64,000 nt of DNA. Origin: Stutzerimonas stutzeri SDM-LAC (GTDB lineage: Bacteria; Pseudomonadota; Gammaproteobacteria; Pseudomonadales; Pseudomonadaceae). A model generated the notes under the pieces. The model searched no databases. It was not told the origin of the DNA and saw only the letters and a list, made by a program, of their open reading frames with translations. Positions 44,842-53,393 of the stretch are shown here, one piece after another. The first letter of the stretch is position 1. Each line of letters begins with the position of its first letter. Position numbers and translations under genes: made by a program. The DNA is taken from positions 1 through 64,000 of the forward strand of contig NZ_AGSX01000184.1 of NCBI RefSeq assembly GCF_000235745.1, read 5' to 3'.

Positions 44842-45867
44842 ATGCCTAAAGCGTTACTACGGCCCGTCTTCGTTGTCGCCTTGGCGACAGCCCTGACGGG
44901 CTGTCTGTTTCAGGAGCAGGTGGAAAGCTTCGGCGGGCCGACCATGGGCAGCACCTATTCGGTGAAGTACGTGCCCGGGGACGCCGCGGTTTCCAAAGAG
45001 CAGCTGCAGAACGAAACGGATGCGATTTTGGCCGAGATCGACAGCCAGATGTCTACGTACCGTGCTGACTCGGATATCGAGGCTTTCAACGCGCTTCCTG
45101 CTGGCACCTGCATGGCCGTGCCTGAGGGGGTTCTGGAGCTCTTCCGAGCCGGCCAGCAGCTCTCGGAGGAAAGCGAAGGCGCTTTCGATCTGACGGTCGA
45201 GCCGTTGCTCAATCTCTGGGGCTTTGGCCCGAAGGGCACCGGTGAGCGGATTCCCTCTGCAGACGAGATTGCTCAGGCACGTAAGAATATGGGGCATCAG
45301 CATCTTCGTATCGAAGGCGAGCAGCTCTGCAAAGATGCGGCCGTACAGGTTGATTTCAACAGTATCGCTGCAGGCTATGCAGTGGACCGGGTAACCGCAA
45401 ATCTCGAGGCTTCCGGTGTTCGCCGTTACCTTGTGGAGATTACTGGCGAGCTCAAGGCCCTCGGTCATAAACCTGATGGGGTACCCTGGCGTATTGCAAT
45501 CGAGGCGCCGCATGACAACGAGCGAGTCGCACAGCGAATTATCGAGCTTGACGGTCTTGGAGTTTCGACGTCAGGTGATTATCGCAACTACTTCGAGCGA
45601 GACGGCAAGCGCTATTCGCATACGCTTGATCCACTGACCGGTGCGCCGATCAATCATCGTCTGGCGGCCGTGACGGTTGTCGATCCCTCGACATTGCGGG
45701 CAGATGGATTGTCTACTGTTTTAATGGTGCTCGGGCCCGAGCGTGGCCTGGCATATGCGACGGAGCGAAACATTGCAGCGTTTTTCGTGATTCGTGATGG
45801 GCAGGAATTTATTAGCAAAAGCACTGAGGCTTTTGATGAGCTGTTTGGTGCAGGAGTAGACGAATGA
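44842..45867 (+). CDS. apbE: FAD:protein FMN transferase ApbE
   Basis: This 341-residue exported lipoprotein (lipobox L-T-G-C, Cys at 20) transfers FMN from FAD to Thr residues of NqrB and NqrC. Family motifs are G-G-P-T-M-G-S-T-Y-S-V near 30-40, D-F-N-S-I-A-A-G-Y-A-V-D and V-E-I-T-G-E-L-K-A-L-G, plus the Mg-binding D-G-L-S-T-V near the end. It sits one base after nqrF and overlaps nqrM by four bases, matching its role in maturing the same enzyme. Confidence 0.96.
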   Translation: MPKALLRPVFVVALATALTGCLFQEQVESFGGPTMGSTYSVKYVPGDAAVSKEQLQNETDAILAEIDSQMSTYRADSDIEAFNALPAGTCMAVPEGVLELFRAGQQLSEESEGAFDLTVEPLLNLWGFGPKGTGERIPSADEIAQARKNMGHQHLRIEGEQLCKDAAVQVDFNSIAAGYAVDRVTANLEASGVRRYLVEITGELKALGHKPDGVPWRIAIEAPHDNERVAQRIIELDGLGVSTSGDYRNYFERDGKRYSHTLDPLTGAPINHRLAAVTVVDPSTLRADGLSTVLMVLGPERGLAYATERNIAAFFVIRDGQEFISKSTEAFDELFGAGVDE

Positions 45868-46094
45868 CTTGGTTAATCGTTTTTCTGGTCATGTTGTTAG
45901 TGGTGTTCGGCATGTCCATTGGCGTGATCATGGGTCGCAAACCGATTGCAGGCTCCTGCGGGGGCATCGCCAATCTTGGCATCGAGAAGGAATGCTCGAT
46001 TTGCGGCGGGAGCCGTGAGAAATGTGAAGAGGTGAATGAACAGGCGAGTCGCGGTGGAAAAGCAGATCTCGCGTATGACGCGACCAGACGCTGA
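45864..46094 (+). CDS. nqrM: NqrM, Fe-S maturation factor of Na+-NQR
   Basis: This 76-residue protein has one N-terminal helix (WLIVFLVMLLVVFGMSIGVIMG) and a Cys-rich tail with four Cys in S-C-G-G, E-C-S-I-C-G-G and E-K-C-E, as in NqrM (DUF539). In Vibrio, NqrM is needed to insert iron into the NqrD/E membrane centre. It is the last gene of the nqr unit, with an ATGA overlap with apbE. Confidence 0.93.
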   Translation: MTWLIVFLVMLLVVFGMSIGVIMGRKPIAGSCGGIANLGIEKECSICGGSREKCEEVNEQASRGGKADLAYDATRR

Positions 46095-46282
46095 CAACTG
46101 ACGTGTTCGAACGCCCGGAATAATCAACGTCCCGGGTGCTGATCTTTGCATGCAGTGTCGAGGCGACCCGAGTGACGGCGCAACGATCCAGGCGGCTGCG
46201 CGCCGATGAGCAGCTTCCACTATCTGCTTTACAGAATTCGTTAACAGCGGCAGGACTGCCTGCTGCGTGGTCTGGGGTGAAT

Positions 46283-47677
46283 ATGGCTGTCTACAATTAC
46301 GATGTGGTGGTGTTGGGCTCAGGCCCTGCCGGCGAAGGTGCGGCGATGAATGCCGTCAAGGCTGGCCGTAAGGTTGCCGTGGTTGACAGCAGGCCGCACG
46401 TGGGCGGTAACTCGACGCACTTGGGCACCATCCCGTCAAAAGCGCTTCGCCATTCGGTGCGGCAGATCATGCAGTACAACACCAACCCACTGTTCCGCCA
46501 GATTGGCGAGCCCCGTTGGTTCTCTTTTCCCGACGTCCTGAAAAGCGCTGAGAGCGTAATCGCCAAGCAGGTTACATCTCGCACTGGCTACTACGCTCGC
46601 AACCGCATCGATATCTTCTTCGGCACTGCCAGTTTTGCCGATGAGCAGACGGTCGAAGTCGTCAGTGCGAACGGGATGGTCGAAACGCTGGTAGCGAACC
46701 AGTTCATCATTGCGACCGGCTCGCGCCCCTACCGCCCGGCTGATGTCGACTTCACGCATCCTCGTGTCTATGACAGCGACACTATTCTGACCTTGAGCCA
46801 CACGCCGCGCCGTCTGATTATTTACGGGGCTGGGGTGATCGGCTCCGAGTACGCATCGATCTTCAGCGGCCTTGGTGTACTGGTCGACCTGATCGACAAT
46901 CGCGACCAGTTGCTCAGCTTCCTTGATGACGAAATTTCCGACGCGCTCAGCTATCACCTGCGCAACAACAACGTGCTCATTCGTCATAACGAGGAGTACG
47001 AGCGTGTCGAGGGGGTGGACAATGGCGTAATCCTGCACCTCAAATCTGGCAAGAAGATCAAGGCGGATGCCTTCCTCTGGTGTAACGGTCGCACTGGCAA
47101 TACCGACAAGCTCGCCTTGGAAAACATCGGCCTCAAGGTCAACAGCCGCGGTCAGATCAAAGTTGACGAGCATTACCGCACTGAGATCGGCAACATCTAC
47201 GCAGCGGGTGATGTAATTGGTTGGCCATCCCTGGCGAGCGCTGCTTACGATCAGGGGCGGTCGGCAGCGGGCAGCATCGTGGAGAACGATAGCTGGCGTT
47301 TCGTCGACGACGTGCCGACCGGTATCTACACCATTCCGGAGATCAGTTCGATCGGTAAGAACGAGCGTGAGCTGACCGAAGCCAAGGTGCCGTACGAAGT
47401 AGGCAAGGCTTTTTTCAAAGGCATGGCACGGGCGCAGATTTCAGCCGAGCCGGTCGGTATGCTGAAAATCCTTTTCCATCGCGAGACGCTGGCGGTACTT
47501 GGCGTGCACTGTTTCGGCTATCAGGCTTCGGAAATCGTCCACATTGGCCAGGCGATCATGAACCAGCCGGGCGAGGCGAATACGCTGAAGTATTTCATCA
47601 ATACCACCTTCAACTACCCGACCATGGCCGAGGCTTACCGCGTTGCGGCTTTCGATGGGCTAAACCGGCTTTTTTGA
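46283..47677 (+). CDS. sthA: Soluble pyridine nucleotide transhydrogenase
   Basis: This 464-residue cytoplasmic FAD enzyme exchanges reducing power between NADPH and NAD+. It has a dinucleotide-binding start [13 protein letters not shown], the family-specific [11 protein letters not shown], a second Rossmann motif [10 protein letters not shown] and Y-A-A-G-D-V-I-G. Like other SthA proteins it lacks the redox-active disulphide of lipoamide dehydrogenases. The N-terminus M-A-V-Y-N-Y-D fixes the start at 46283, with GGGGTG upstream. The 188-base gap after nqrM shows no terminator or other gene. Confidence 0.96.
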   Translation: MAVYNYDVVVLGSGPAGEGAAMNAVKAGRKVAVVDSRPHVGGNSTHLGTIPSKALRHSVRQIMQYNTNPLFRQIGEPRWFSFPDVLKSAESVIAKQVTSRTGYYARNRIDIFFGTASFADEQTVEVVSANGMVETLVANQFIIATGSRPYRPADVDFTHPRVYDSDTILTLSHTPRRLIIYGAGVIGSEYASIFSGLGVLVDLIDNRDQLLSFLDDEISDALSYHLRNNNVLIRHNEEYERVEGVDNGVILHLKSGKKIKADAFLWCNGRTGNTDKLALENIGLKVNSRGQIKVDEHYRTEIGNIYAAGDVIGWPSLASAAYDQGRSAAGSIVENDSWRFVDDVPTGIYTIPEISSIGKNERELTEAKVPYEVGKAFFKGMARAQISAEPVGMLKILFHRETLAVLGVHCFGYQASEIVHIGQAIMNQPGEANTLKYFINTTFNYPTMAEAYRVAAFDGLNRLF

Positions 47678-47767
47678 GCGGCTCTGACCGGTGGCCTGAG
47701 CCGGTTGGGGAAGATACCCGAGACTGGCGCTGGCCGAATCGGGAAAGTTTTTAAGGGCAGCAATTCC

Positions 47768-47788
47768 AGGCCGCTGTGATGGCGGCCT
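47768..47788. terminator. Hairpin between convergent sthA and phosphodiesterase genes
   Basis: AGGCCGC (47768-47774) pairs with GCGGCCT (47782-47788) around a 7-base loop, between sthA and the convergent gene that ends at 47793. Only a short T-rich stretch follows, so its strength as a terminator is doubtful. Confidence 0.4.
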
Positions 47789-47792
47789 CGCT

Positions 47793-48515
47793 TTATGCGT
47801 TGCGCAGCGTCGTGACGGCAAGGCCGGGATAATCGGTAATCAGGCTGTCTACACCGAAATCTGCAAGCCGACGCATCAACGCAGGGTCGTTGACAGTCCA
47901 GACCGATACATGCAGACCGAGCTGGCGGGCCTTGGCGATTCGCTCCGGCGTGCATAGCGTCCATTTCAAGGCTAACAGCGAGCAGTCGTACTGCTTGGCC
48001 ACCTTCAGCGGGTCGAGCCAGGCGTATTCGGCGACCAAGCCGCATGAAAGCTCGGGCGTCAGTCGTTTCAAGGCGCGCAGCACTTCCCGCGATCCTGATG
48101 TAACGGTGACCCGGTCGAGCAGGTTATGACGTTCTGCCAGCGCTTTGATCGCCAACACCGAGCGTGCGGCGCGAACGCGCGAGGCGCTTTTAACTTCCAG
48201 TTGCCAGTGCTCGAAGTCGCACTGCTCGAACAACTCAGCTAAACGCGGTATGGGGCATGGCTGTTTCCAGTTTGGGCCTCCCTGGCGCGCGTCGTATTGG
48301 GTCAGCTCTTGTGCGTCATGCTCGACGACCTTGCCGCGTCGCCCTGTGGTGCGCTTAAGCGTCGGGTCATGGATGACCATCAACTCACCGTCTTTGGACA
48401 GGTGCAGATCGAGTTCGCAGCGGCGTACGCCGTGGGCGAGGCATTGCTTGAACCCGGCCAGGGTATTTTCAGGCGCCTCACCCTTTGCGCCGCGGTGGCC
48501 ATAGATAAGCGTCAC
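47793..48515 (-). CDS. Glycerophosphodiester phosphodiesterase family protein
   Basis: This 240-residue cytoplasmic TIM-barrel enzyme hydrolyses glycerophosphodiesters to glycerol-3-phosphate and an alcohol. Catalytic motifs are H-R-G-A-K-G-E-A-P-E-N-T (His7, with Glu and Asn), C-E-L-D-L-H-L-S-K-D-G and V-I-H-D-P-T-L near residues 50-56, as in UgpQ. There is no signal peptide, unlike periplasmic GlpQ. The gene overlaps the small exported protein gene upstream by four bases. Confidence 0.93.
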   Translation of the reverse strand: MTLIYGHRGAKGEAPENTLAGFKQCLAHGVRRCELDLHLSKDGELMVIHDPTLKRTTGRRGKVVEHDAQELTQYDARQGGPNWKQPCPIPRLAELFEQCDFEHWQLEVKSASRVRAARSVLAIKALAERHNLLDRVTVTSGSREVLRALKRLTPELSCGLVAEYAWLDPLKVAKQYDCSLLALKWTLCTPERIAKARQLGLHVSVWTVNDPALMRRLADFGVDSLITDYPGLAVTTLRNA

Positions 48516-48817
48516 GGTTGTCTCTCTGGTTGCAATGACGGGAAATGTTGGTGATGGACAACACTGTCGATCACCCGGTTGCCCTCGAAGTAGACAGAAA
48601 AATTGCGGTAATCCCAGCGAGTGATCGGCGGCTGGCCGATCGCCGGACGTTCCTCATCGGCTAGACCAAAACGGTCAAGGACATCGATCTTCGCATCCCC
48701 GCGGCTGGGGAGCGGGACGTTGGCCTGGCCTTGCTGGCCGACCGGGATTTTGATGTCGTCAGCGTGTGCAGATGTGTTCAGGCTGGATATCAGCAAAATG
48801 AGTAGAAGAGGGCGCAT
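48512..48817 (-). CDS. Small exported protein of unknown function
   Basis: This 101-residue protein has a signal peptide (MRPLLLILLISSLNTSAHA, cleavage after residue 19) and a short mature part holding D-V-L-D-R-F-G-L and I-T-R-W-D-Y-R-N-F-S-V-Y-F-E-G near the end. I do not recognise a characterised family; homologues in pseudomonads are probably periplasmic. The ATG at 48817 shares one base with the stop of the PilZ gene, and the 3' end overlaps the phosphodiesterase gene, so the three genes form one coupled unit. Confidence 0.75.
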   Translation of the reverse strand: MRPLLLILLISSLNTSAHADDIKIPVGQQGQANVPLPSRGDAKIDVLDRFGLADEERPAIGQPPITRWDYRNFSVYFEGNRVIDSVVHHQHFPSLQPERQP

Positions 48818-49392
48818 CAATCAGGTCCTTGCGAGCTTTCACGAGCCAGGCGTCGTTCCGCCGCCTGTTTCTGCAGGATATGCCGCGCAAGCAATTGTCG
48901 TTGTGCATCAGTCAACGCTTCGAAAGACGTACCGACTGCGAATTTTCCGCTCTCGAGCGCTTGGCAGCTCGCTATACGTGCAGTTAGCAGCATGCCCAGA
49001 CCCTGCGGCATCAGTGCCAGTTTAAGTAACCATGTCGAACCCACATCAAGCGCTTGGTCGTTTACGAAATTGATGCCGCCTTCTGACAGCACGGTTGCGC
49101 GTGGCGGGCCGAGGTCCCGCAGTAGATCCTGAGCGAGCGCCTGACCAATCAGCTCGATACGCTTGTTCTGCACCTTCAGGTAGTTGGCCAGCGTGCGGTT
49201 ACCCTCGGCTATCTGACGCAGCAGATGCTGCGTCTCGAAGTCGAGTTGGTGGAGTTCGCCGAGCAGTTCGAACCGTTGTGTCGATCCGTGACTTGAGACT
49301 GTTTCGGCGTGTTCCGGTGGCAGGATTTCCAGTGCGATCATGTCCTCGATACGATAGTATTCGCGGCGATCATCAGTGTCGTCTATGGGCAT
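48817..49392 (-). CDS. PilZ-domain-like protein
   Basis: This 191-residue cytoplasmic protein begins M-P-I-D-D-T-D-D-R-R-E-Y-Y-R-I-E-D, which has the form of the c-di-GMP-binding 'R-x-x-x-R' start of PilZ domains. The second motif, normally D-x-S-x-x-G, is L-S-E-G-G-I (about residue 102). The stretch between has the long helical insert of the Pseudomonas PilZ-like proteins beside lolCDE. Whether it binds c-di-GMP is uncertain. The start is the ATG at 49392 with AGGGA upstream. It is divergent from lolC with a 100-base gap. Confidence 0.75.
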   Translation of the reverse strand: MPIDDTDDRREYYRIEDMIALEILPPEHAETVSSHGSTQRFELLGELHQLDFETQHLLRQIAEGNRTLANYLKVQNKRIELIGQALAQDLLRDLGPPRATVLSEGGINFVNDQALDVGSTWLLKLALMPQGLGMLLTARIASCQALESGKFAVGTSFEALTDAQRQLLARHILQKQAAERRLARESSQGPD

Positions 49393-49492
49393 GTCGATCC
49401 CTGAGCTGCAGTGATGGCTTGAGTGTATCAGGCTGCTTGGCGTCGTCATTCAGCTTGTTATTTCCCGCCAGCGAAAGCGAATCCAACGATCT

Positions 49493-50740
49493 ATGTTCAG
49501 ACCGCTGTCCGTGTATATCGGGGCGCGCTACACACGCGCCAGACGTCGCAGCCTCTTCGTCTCCTTCATCTCTTTCACCTCCATGATCGGATTGGCGCTC
49601 GGTGTGCTGGTCATGATCGTTGTGCTGTCGGTGATGAATGGTTTCGATCATGAAATGCGCAGCCGTGTGTTAGGGATGGTGCCGCACGCCACTATCGAAA
49701 GCGCGACGCCTATCGACGACTGGCAGACGATGGCTGAGCGGTTGGCGCAGCATCCCCAAGTCGCTGCGATTGCTCCGTTCATACAGATGCAAGGTTTGCT
49801 GACCCATCGCGGGCAGGTGACCAAGATATTGATTAACGCTGTGGACCCGGTTATCGAGCCGGAAGTATCCATCGTGGGCCAGTTTTTTCGTGAGGGTGGG
49901 CTAGCAGAACTGGCGCCTGGCGAGTTCGGCATTGTTATCGGTGATAAGGCGGCCAGCACCTTGGGTGTAGCTGTCGGCGACAAGGTCACCTTCGTGGCCC
50001 CTGAGGTCACCGTCACGCCGGCGGGTGTCTTCCCGCGCATGAAGCGTTTCACCGTGCGCGGTATTTTTCATGTGGGTGCGGGCGAGATCGATGGTTATGT
50101 GGCGATGGCCAATATCTCTGATCTGGCGCGATTGCATCGCTGGGAGCCTGATCAGGTTCAGGGGCTGCGTCTGCGTTTCGTCGATCTGTTTCAGGCCCCG
50201 CGTATTGCCTGGGAGCTGGCGGGCCAGTTGGGGGATGAGTTCTATTCCCGGGACTGGACCCGCACCCACGGTAACCTTTACCAGGCAATCCGTATGGAAA
50301 AGGCCATGATCGGCCTGCTGCTATTGCTGATCGTCGCGGTAGCAGCCTTCAACATCATTTCCACGCTGGTCATGGTTGTGACGGATAAGCGTGGAGACAT
50401 CGCAATTTTGCGAACACTTGGCGCGACGCCGCGGCAGATCATGGCGATCTTCATGGTCCAGGGCACCGTGATAGGCGTTGTCGGTACGCTGGTGGGCGCG
50501 TTGCTGGGCATCTTCGCAGCGCTCAATGTAAGCAGTTGGATCGCTGCGTTAGAGCGCTTGATCGGGCACAAATTTCTCAACGCAGACGTATATTTCATCG
50601 ATTATCTGCCATCCCGGCTGATGACGGCCGATGTGATCCAGGTCTGCGCTGCAGCACTGATTCTCAGCTTTTTCGCCACCCTGTATCCGGCGTGGCGTGC
50701 GGCCCGGACGCAACCGGCCGAGGCGTTACGATATGAGTGA
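49493..50740 (+). CDS. lolC: Lipoprotein-releasing ABC transporter permease LolC
   Basis: This 415-residue permease of the LolCDE complex frees outer-membrane lipoproteins from the inner membrane for transfer to LolA. It has one N-terminal helix ([32 protein letters not shown]), a large periplasmic domain, then three helices, the last with [19 protein letters not shown]. LolE, encoded two genes on, is a close paralogue of equal length. Its 3' end overlaps lolD by eight bases. Confidence 0.94.
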   Translation: MFRPLSVYIGARYTRARRRSLFVSFISFTSMIGLALGVLVMIVVLSVMNGFDHEMRSRVLGMVPHATIESATPIDDWQTMAERLAQHPQVAAIAPFIQMQGLLTHRGQVTKILINAVDPVIEPEVSIVGQFFREGGLAELAPGEFGIVIGDKAASTLGVAVGDKVTFVAPEVTVTPAGVFPRMKRFTVRGIFHVGAGEIDGYVAMANISDLARLHRWEPDQVQGLRLRFVDLFQAPRIAWELAGQLGDEFYSRDWTRTHGNLYQAIRMEKAMIGLLLLLIVAVAAFNIISTLVMVVTDKRGDIAILRTLGATPRQIMAIFMVQGTVIGVVGTLVGALLGIFAALNVSSWIAALERLIGHKFLNADVYFIDYLPSRLMTADVIQVCAAALILSFFATLYPAWRAARTQPAEALRYE

Positions 50741-51446
50741 GTTGCTTATGAATGGACGGTCTGCGAACGAGGCTGCGGTACTGAGCTGCCGCAACCTGGG
50801 AAAACGCTACGAACAGGGGCCGGAGTCGGTCAGTGTGCTTTCCGGTCTTGAGCTGGAGTTGTTTCCGGGCCAGCGGGTTGCCATCGTTGGCACGTCCGGC
50901 TCAGGCAAGAGCACTCTGCTCAATCTGCTTGGCGGGCTGGATACGCCTAGCGAGGGGAGCGTCTGGCTGGCTGGGGAAGAACTCTCTGCGCTCAGCGAAA
51001 AGGACCGCGGCCTGCTGCGTAATCGTGCGCTGGGCTTCGTCTACCAGTTTCATCATCTGCTGCCTGAATTCAGCGCCCTCGAAAACGTCTGCATGCCGCT
51101 GCTGATCGGCAAGACACCGATACCGGAAGCGCGAACGCGCGCAACCGAACTGTTGCAGCGTGTGGGGCTTGGCCACCGGCTCGCCCATAAGCCTTCAGAG
51201 CTGTCCGGGGGAGAGCGTCAGCGCGTGGCGATCGCGCGTGCCCTGGCGAACCGTCCGGCACTGGTGCTGCTCGATGAACCTACCGGCAACCTTGATCACC
51301 ACACGGCCCAGGGTATTCAAGACCTGATGCTGGAGCTGAGCAGCTCGTTGCGTACGGCTTTTCTTGTTGTCACGCACGATCCGCAACTGGCGGGGCAGAT
51401 GGATCACATACTGCGCCTGGAAGATGGCCGGTTGGTGGCAGGCTAA
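50733..51446 (+). CDS. lolD: Lipoprotein-releasing ABC transporter ATPase LolD
   Basis: This ABC ATPase of 237 residues powers LolCDE. The motifs are complete: Walker [11 protein letters not shown] (about residues 52-61), Q-loop [11 protein letters not shown], signature L-S-G-G-E-R-Q-R, Walker [13 protein letters not shown] and the H-loop V-T-H-D. I use the ATG at 50733, inside the end of lolC; an ATG at 50748 is also possible. Confidence 0.95.
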   Translation: MSELLMNGRSANEAAVLSCRNLGKRYEQGPESVSVLSGLELELFPGQRVAIVGTSGSGKSTLLNLLGGLDTPSEGSVWLAGEELSALSEKDRGLLRNRALGFVYQFHHLLPEFSALENVCMPLLIGKTPIPEARTRATELLQRVGLGHRLAHKPSELSGGERQRVAIARALANRPALVLLDEPTGNLDHHTAQGIQDLMLELSSSLRTAFLVVTHDPQLAGQMDHILRLEDGRLVAG

Positions 51447-52693
51447 TGTTCAGGCCGCTCAGTATCTTCATTGGCAGCCGCTACACGCGGGCCAAGCGCC
51501 GCAACCATTTCATTTCATTCATTTCTCTGACATCCATGATTGGTTTGTCGCTGGGTGTGCTGGCGATGATTATTGTGCTGTCGGTCATGAACGGATTCCA
51601 GCGCGAGATGAGCAACCGCATCCTCGGCATGGTGCCGCACGCTGTGATTGCCGGTGATGGGCGGCCGGTGGATGACTGGCAATCGCTGGCCCAGCAACTG
51701 CAAGCGCACCCGGGGGTGCTCGGCGCTGCACCGATTACCCAGCTCGAGGGCATGCTGTCCTACCGTGGCTCGATGCAGCCAATTGAAATCAACGGCATCG
51801 ATCCACAGGCCGAGGGTGAAGTGTCGATCCTTGACACCAAGATGGTCGCTGGCAATCTCGACGATCTCGAGGCCGGGGAGTCAGGCGTTATCGTCGGGCT
51901 GATGACCGCGCGACGGTTTGGTCTGAAGTTGGGCGATAAGCTCACGCTGATCGTGCCTGAGCTCAGCGATGCGCCTGGCGGTATAACGCCGCGGATGCAG
52001 CGTCTGAACGTCGTCGGGGTGTTCAAGGTGGGTGCTGAGCTGGATGGCAGTCTGGCGATGATCCACAGGGCCGATGCAGCCCAGATTCTTCGTTGGCAAC
52101 CGGGGCAGGTCGAAGGCGTGAGGGTCAGGCTGGCTGATCTTTATCGGGCACCGCAGATCGCAAGCGAGCTTGTCGCCGGTCTCGGAAAGGGTTATCGCAG
52201 TGAAGACTGGTCGCTTACCCAGGGCAGTTTGTTCAGCGCGATGAAAATGGAAAAGACCATGATCGGCCTGTTGCTTCTGCTGATCGTGGCGGTGGCAGCG
52301 TTCAATATCATCGCCACCCTGATCATGGTAGTCGCCGACAAGCGAGCGGATATCGCGATCCTGCGGACCCTTGGCGCAACGCCACGGCAAATCATGGCGA
52401 TCTTCATGGTTCAGGGAAGCATCATCGGATTGACAGGAACCCTAATAGGGACGGTACTGGGTGTGCTTGGGGCGATGAACGTCAGTGCCCTGGTCGCCTG
52501 GCTGGAAAAGGTATCGGGACAGCACATCTTCAGTTCGGATGTGTACTTCATCAGCACCCTGCCATCTGAGCTGCGGCTGCAAGATGTCTTGCTGGTAACG
52601 CTGGCGGCGCTGCTGCTCAGTTTTCTGGCAACGGTCTATCCCGCTTGGCGGGCGGCGCAAACACAGCCGGCCGAAGCACTGCGCTACGAGTAA
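51446..52693 (+). CDS. lolE: Lipoprotein-releasing ABC transporter permease LolE
   Basis: This 415-residue permease is the second membrane subunit of LolCDE, similar to LolC along the whole length (for example both hold [13 protein letters not shown] and [18 protein letters not shown]). It overlaps the lolD stop by one base (TAATG). In Pseudomonas, LolC and LolE form a heterodimer with two LolD. It ends eight bases from the convergent DUF2062 gene, with no room for a separate terminator. Confidence 0.94.
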   Translation: MFRPLSIFIGSRYTRAKRRNHFISFISLTSMIGLSLGVLAMIIVLSVMNGFQREMSNRILGMVPHAVIAGDGRPVDDWQSLAQQLQAHPGVLGAAPITQLEGMLSYRGSMQPIEINGIDPQAEGEVSILDTKMVAGNLDDLEAGESGVIVGLMTARRFGLKLGDKLTLIVPELSDAPGGITPRMQRLNVVGVFKVGAELDGSLAMIHRADAAQILRWQPGQVEGVRVRLADLYRAPQIASELVAGLGKGYRSEDWSLTQGSLFSAMKMEKTMIGLLLLLIVAVAAFNIIATLIMVVADKRADIAILRTLGATPRQIMAIFMVQGSIIGLTGTLIGTVLGVLGAMNVSALVAWLEKVSGQHIFSSDVYFISTLPSELRLQDVLLVTLAALLLSFLATVYPAWRAAQTQPAEALRYE

Positions 52694-52701
52694 CTACGAC
52701 G

Positions 52702-53217
52702 TCAGCGGCGGTCCATCTGCCGCTTGCGCCAACTGCGACCGACCCACCAGCGCCAGTAGCTCTGAGTCGCAACGTAACCCAATACCGCTGCCACGATGCC
52801 GACGACGAACGAGCCTAGAAAAAGCGGCTGCCAGTGGCTGTTCAGCATCTGGCGCACCCAGGCAAGGCTAAGTTCCATGGGCATCGGGGAAACCGGCGTG
52901 TCCAGTAGCCAGGCACCTACCTTGTAGTTGCAGTAGAACACCGGCGGCATCGTCAGCGGATTGGTCAGCCAGACCAGGCCAACGGCAATCGGCAGGTTGG
53001 CCCTGGCCAATACTGCACACAGCGCGGCAGCAAGCATCTGCATGGGCATAGGGATCATGGCCCAGAACAAGCCGATAGCCATCGCCCGGGAAACCGAATG
53101 CCGATTAAGATGCAGCAGGTTGGGGTCATGCGTCAGTGTGCCGAGAAACCGCAAAGACTTGTGCGTCTTTAAGCGGTCAGGGTGCGGCATGTAGCGTTTG
53201 AAAAAACGACGCGGCAT
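52702..53217 (-). CDS. DUF2062 membrane protein
   Basis: This 171-residue inner-membrane protein of the DUF2062 family has three hydrophobic segments, including S-V-S-R-A-M-A-I-G-L-F-W-A-M-I-P and L-V-W-L-T-N-P-L-T-M-P-P-V-F-Y, which are the family hallmarks. The charged C-terminus (R-R) faces the cytoplasm. The function is unknown. It faces comEC divergently (177 bases apart) and meets lolE tail to tail. Confidence 0.88.
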   Translation of the reverse strand: MPRRFFKRYMPHPDRLKTHKSLRFLGTLTHDPNLLHLNRHSVSRAMAIGLFWAMIPMPMQMLAAALCAVLARANLPIAVGLVWLTNPLTMPPVFYCNYKVGAWLLDTPVSPMPMELSLAWVRQMLNSHWQPLFLGSFVVGIVAAVLGYVATQSYWRWWVGRSWRKRQMDRR

Positions 53218-53393
53218 GAAGATTCTCTGGCGGGGTGAAGCGCGCCGATTATGCCTGAAACGAGACCCGGCGCTGAGAGGAGTTGTGACATAAATTCTAC
53301 ACTGTGAGCGCCGACAGGATGTTGGCCAGGCTATATGGCGCGGTGTCTGAATTTGTCAGACGGCCGATGACTGGAACGGACTCCGGAGATCCG

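Noticed and set aside
46400-46450. Missing redox cysteines in the SthA active-site region, considered as a defect
   Set aside because: Soluble transhydrogenases normally lack the lipoamide-dehydrogenase disulphide; the T-H-L-G-T-I-P-S-K motif is the family norm.
49493-52693. Long similar segments at 49493-50740 and 51446-52693, considered as a recent duplication or repeat
   Set aside because: These are LolC and LolE, an old paralogous pair normal for gammaproteobacteria.
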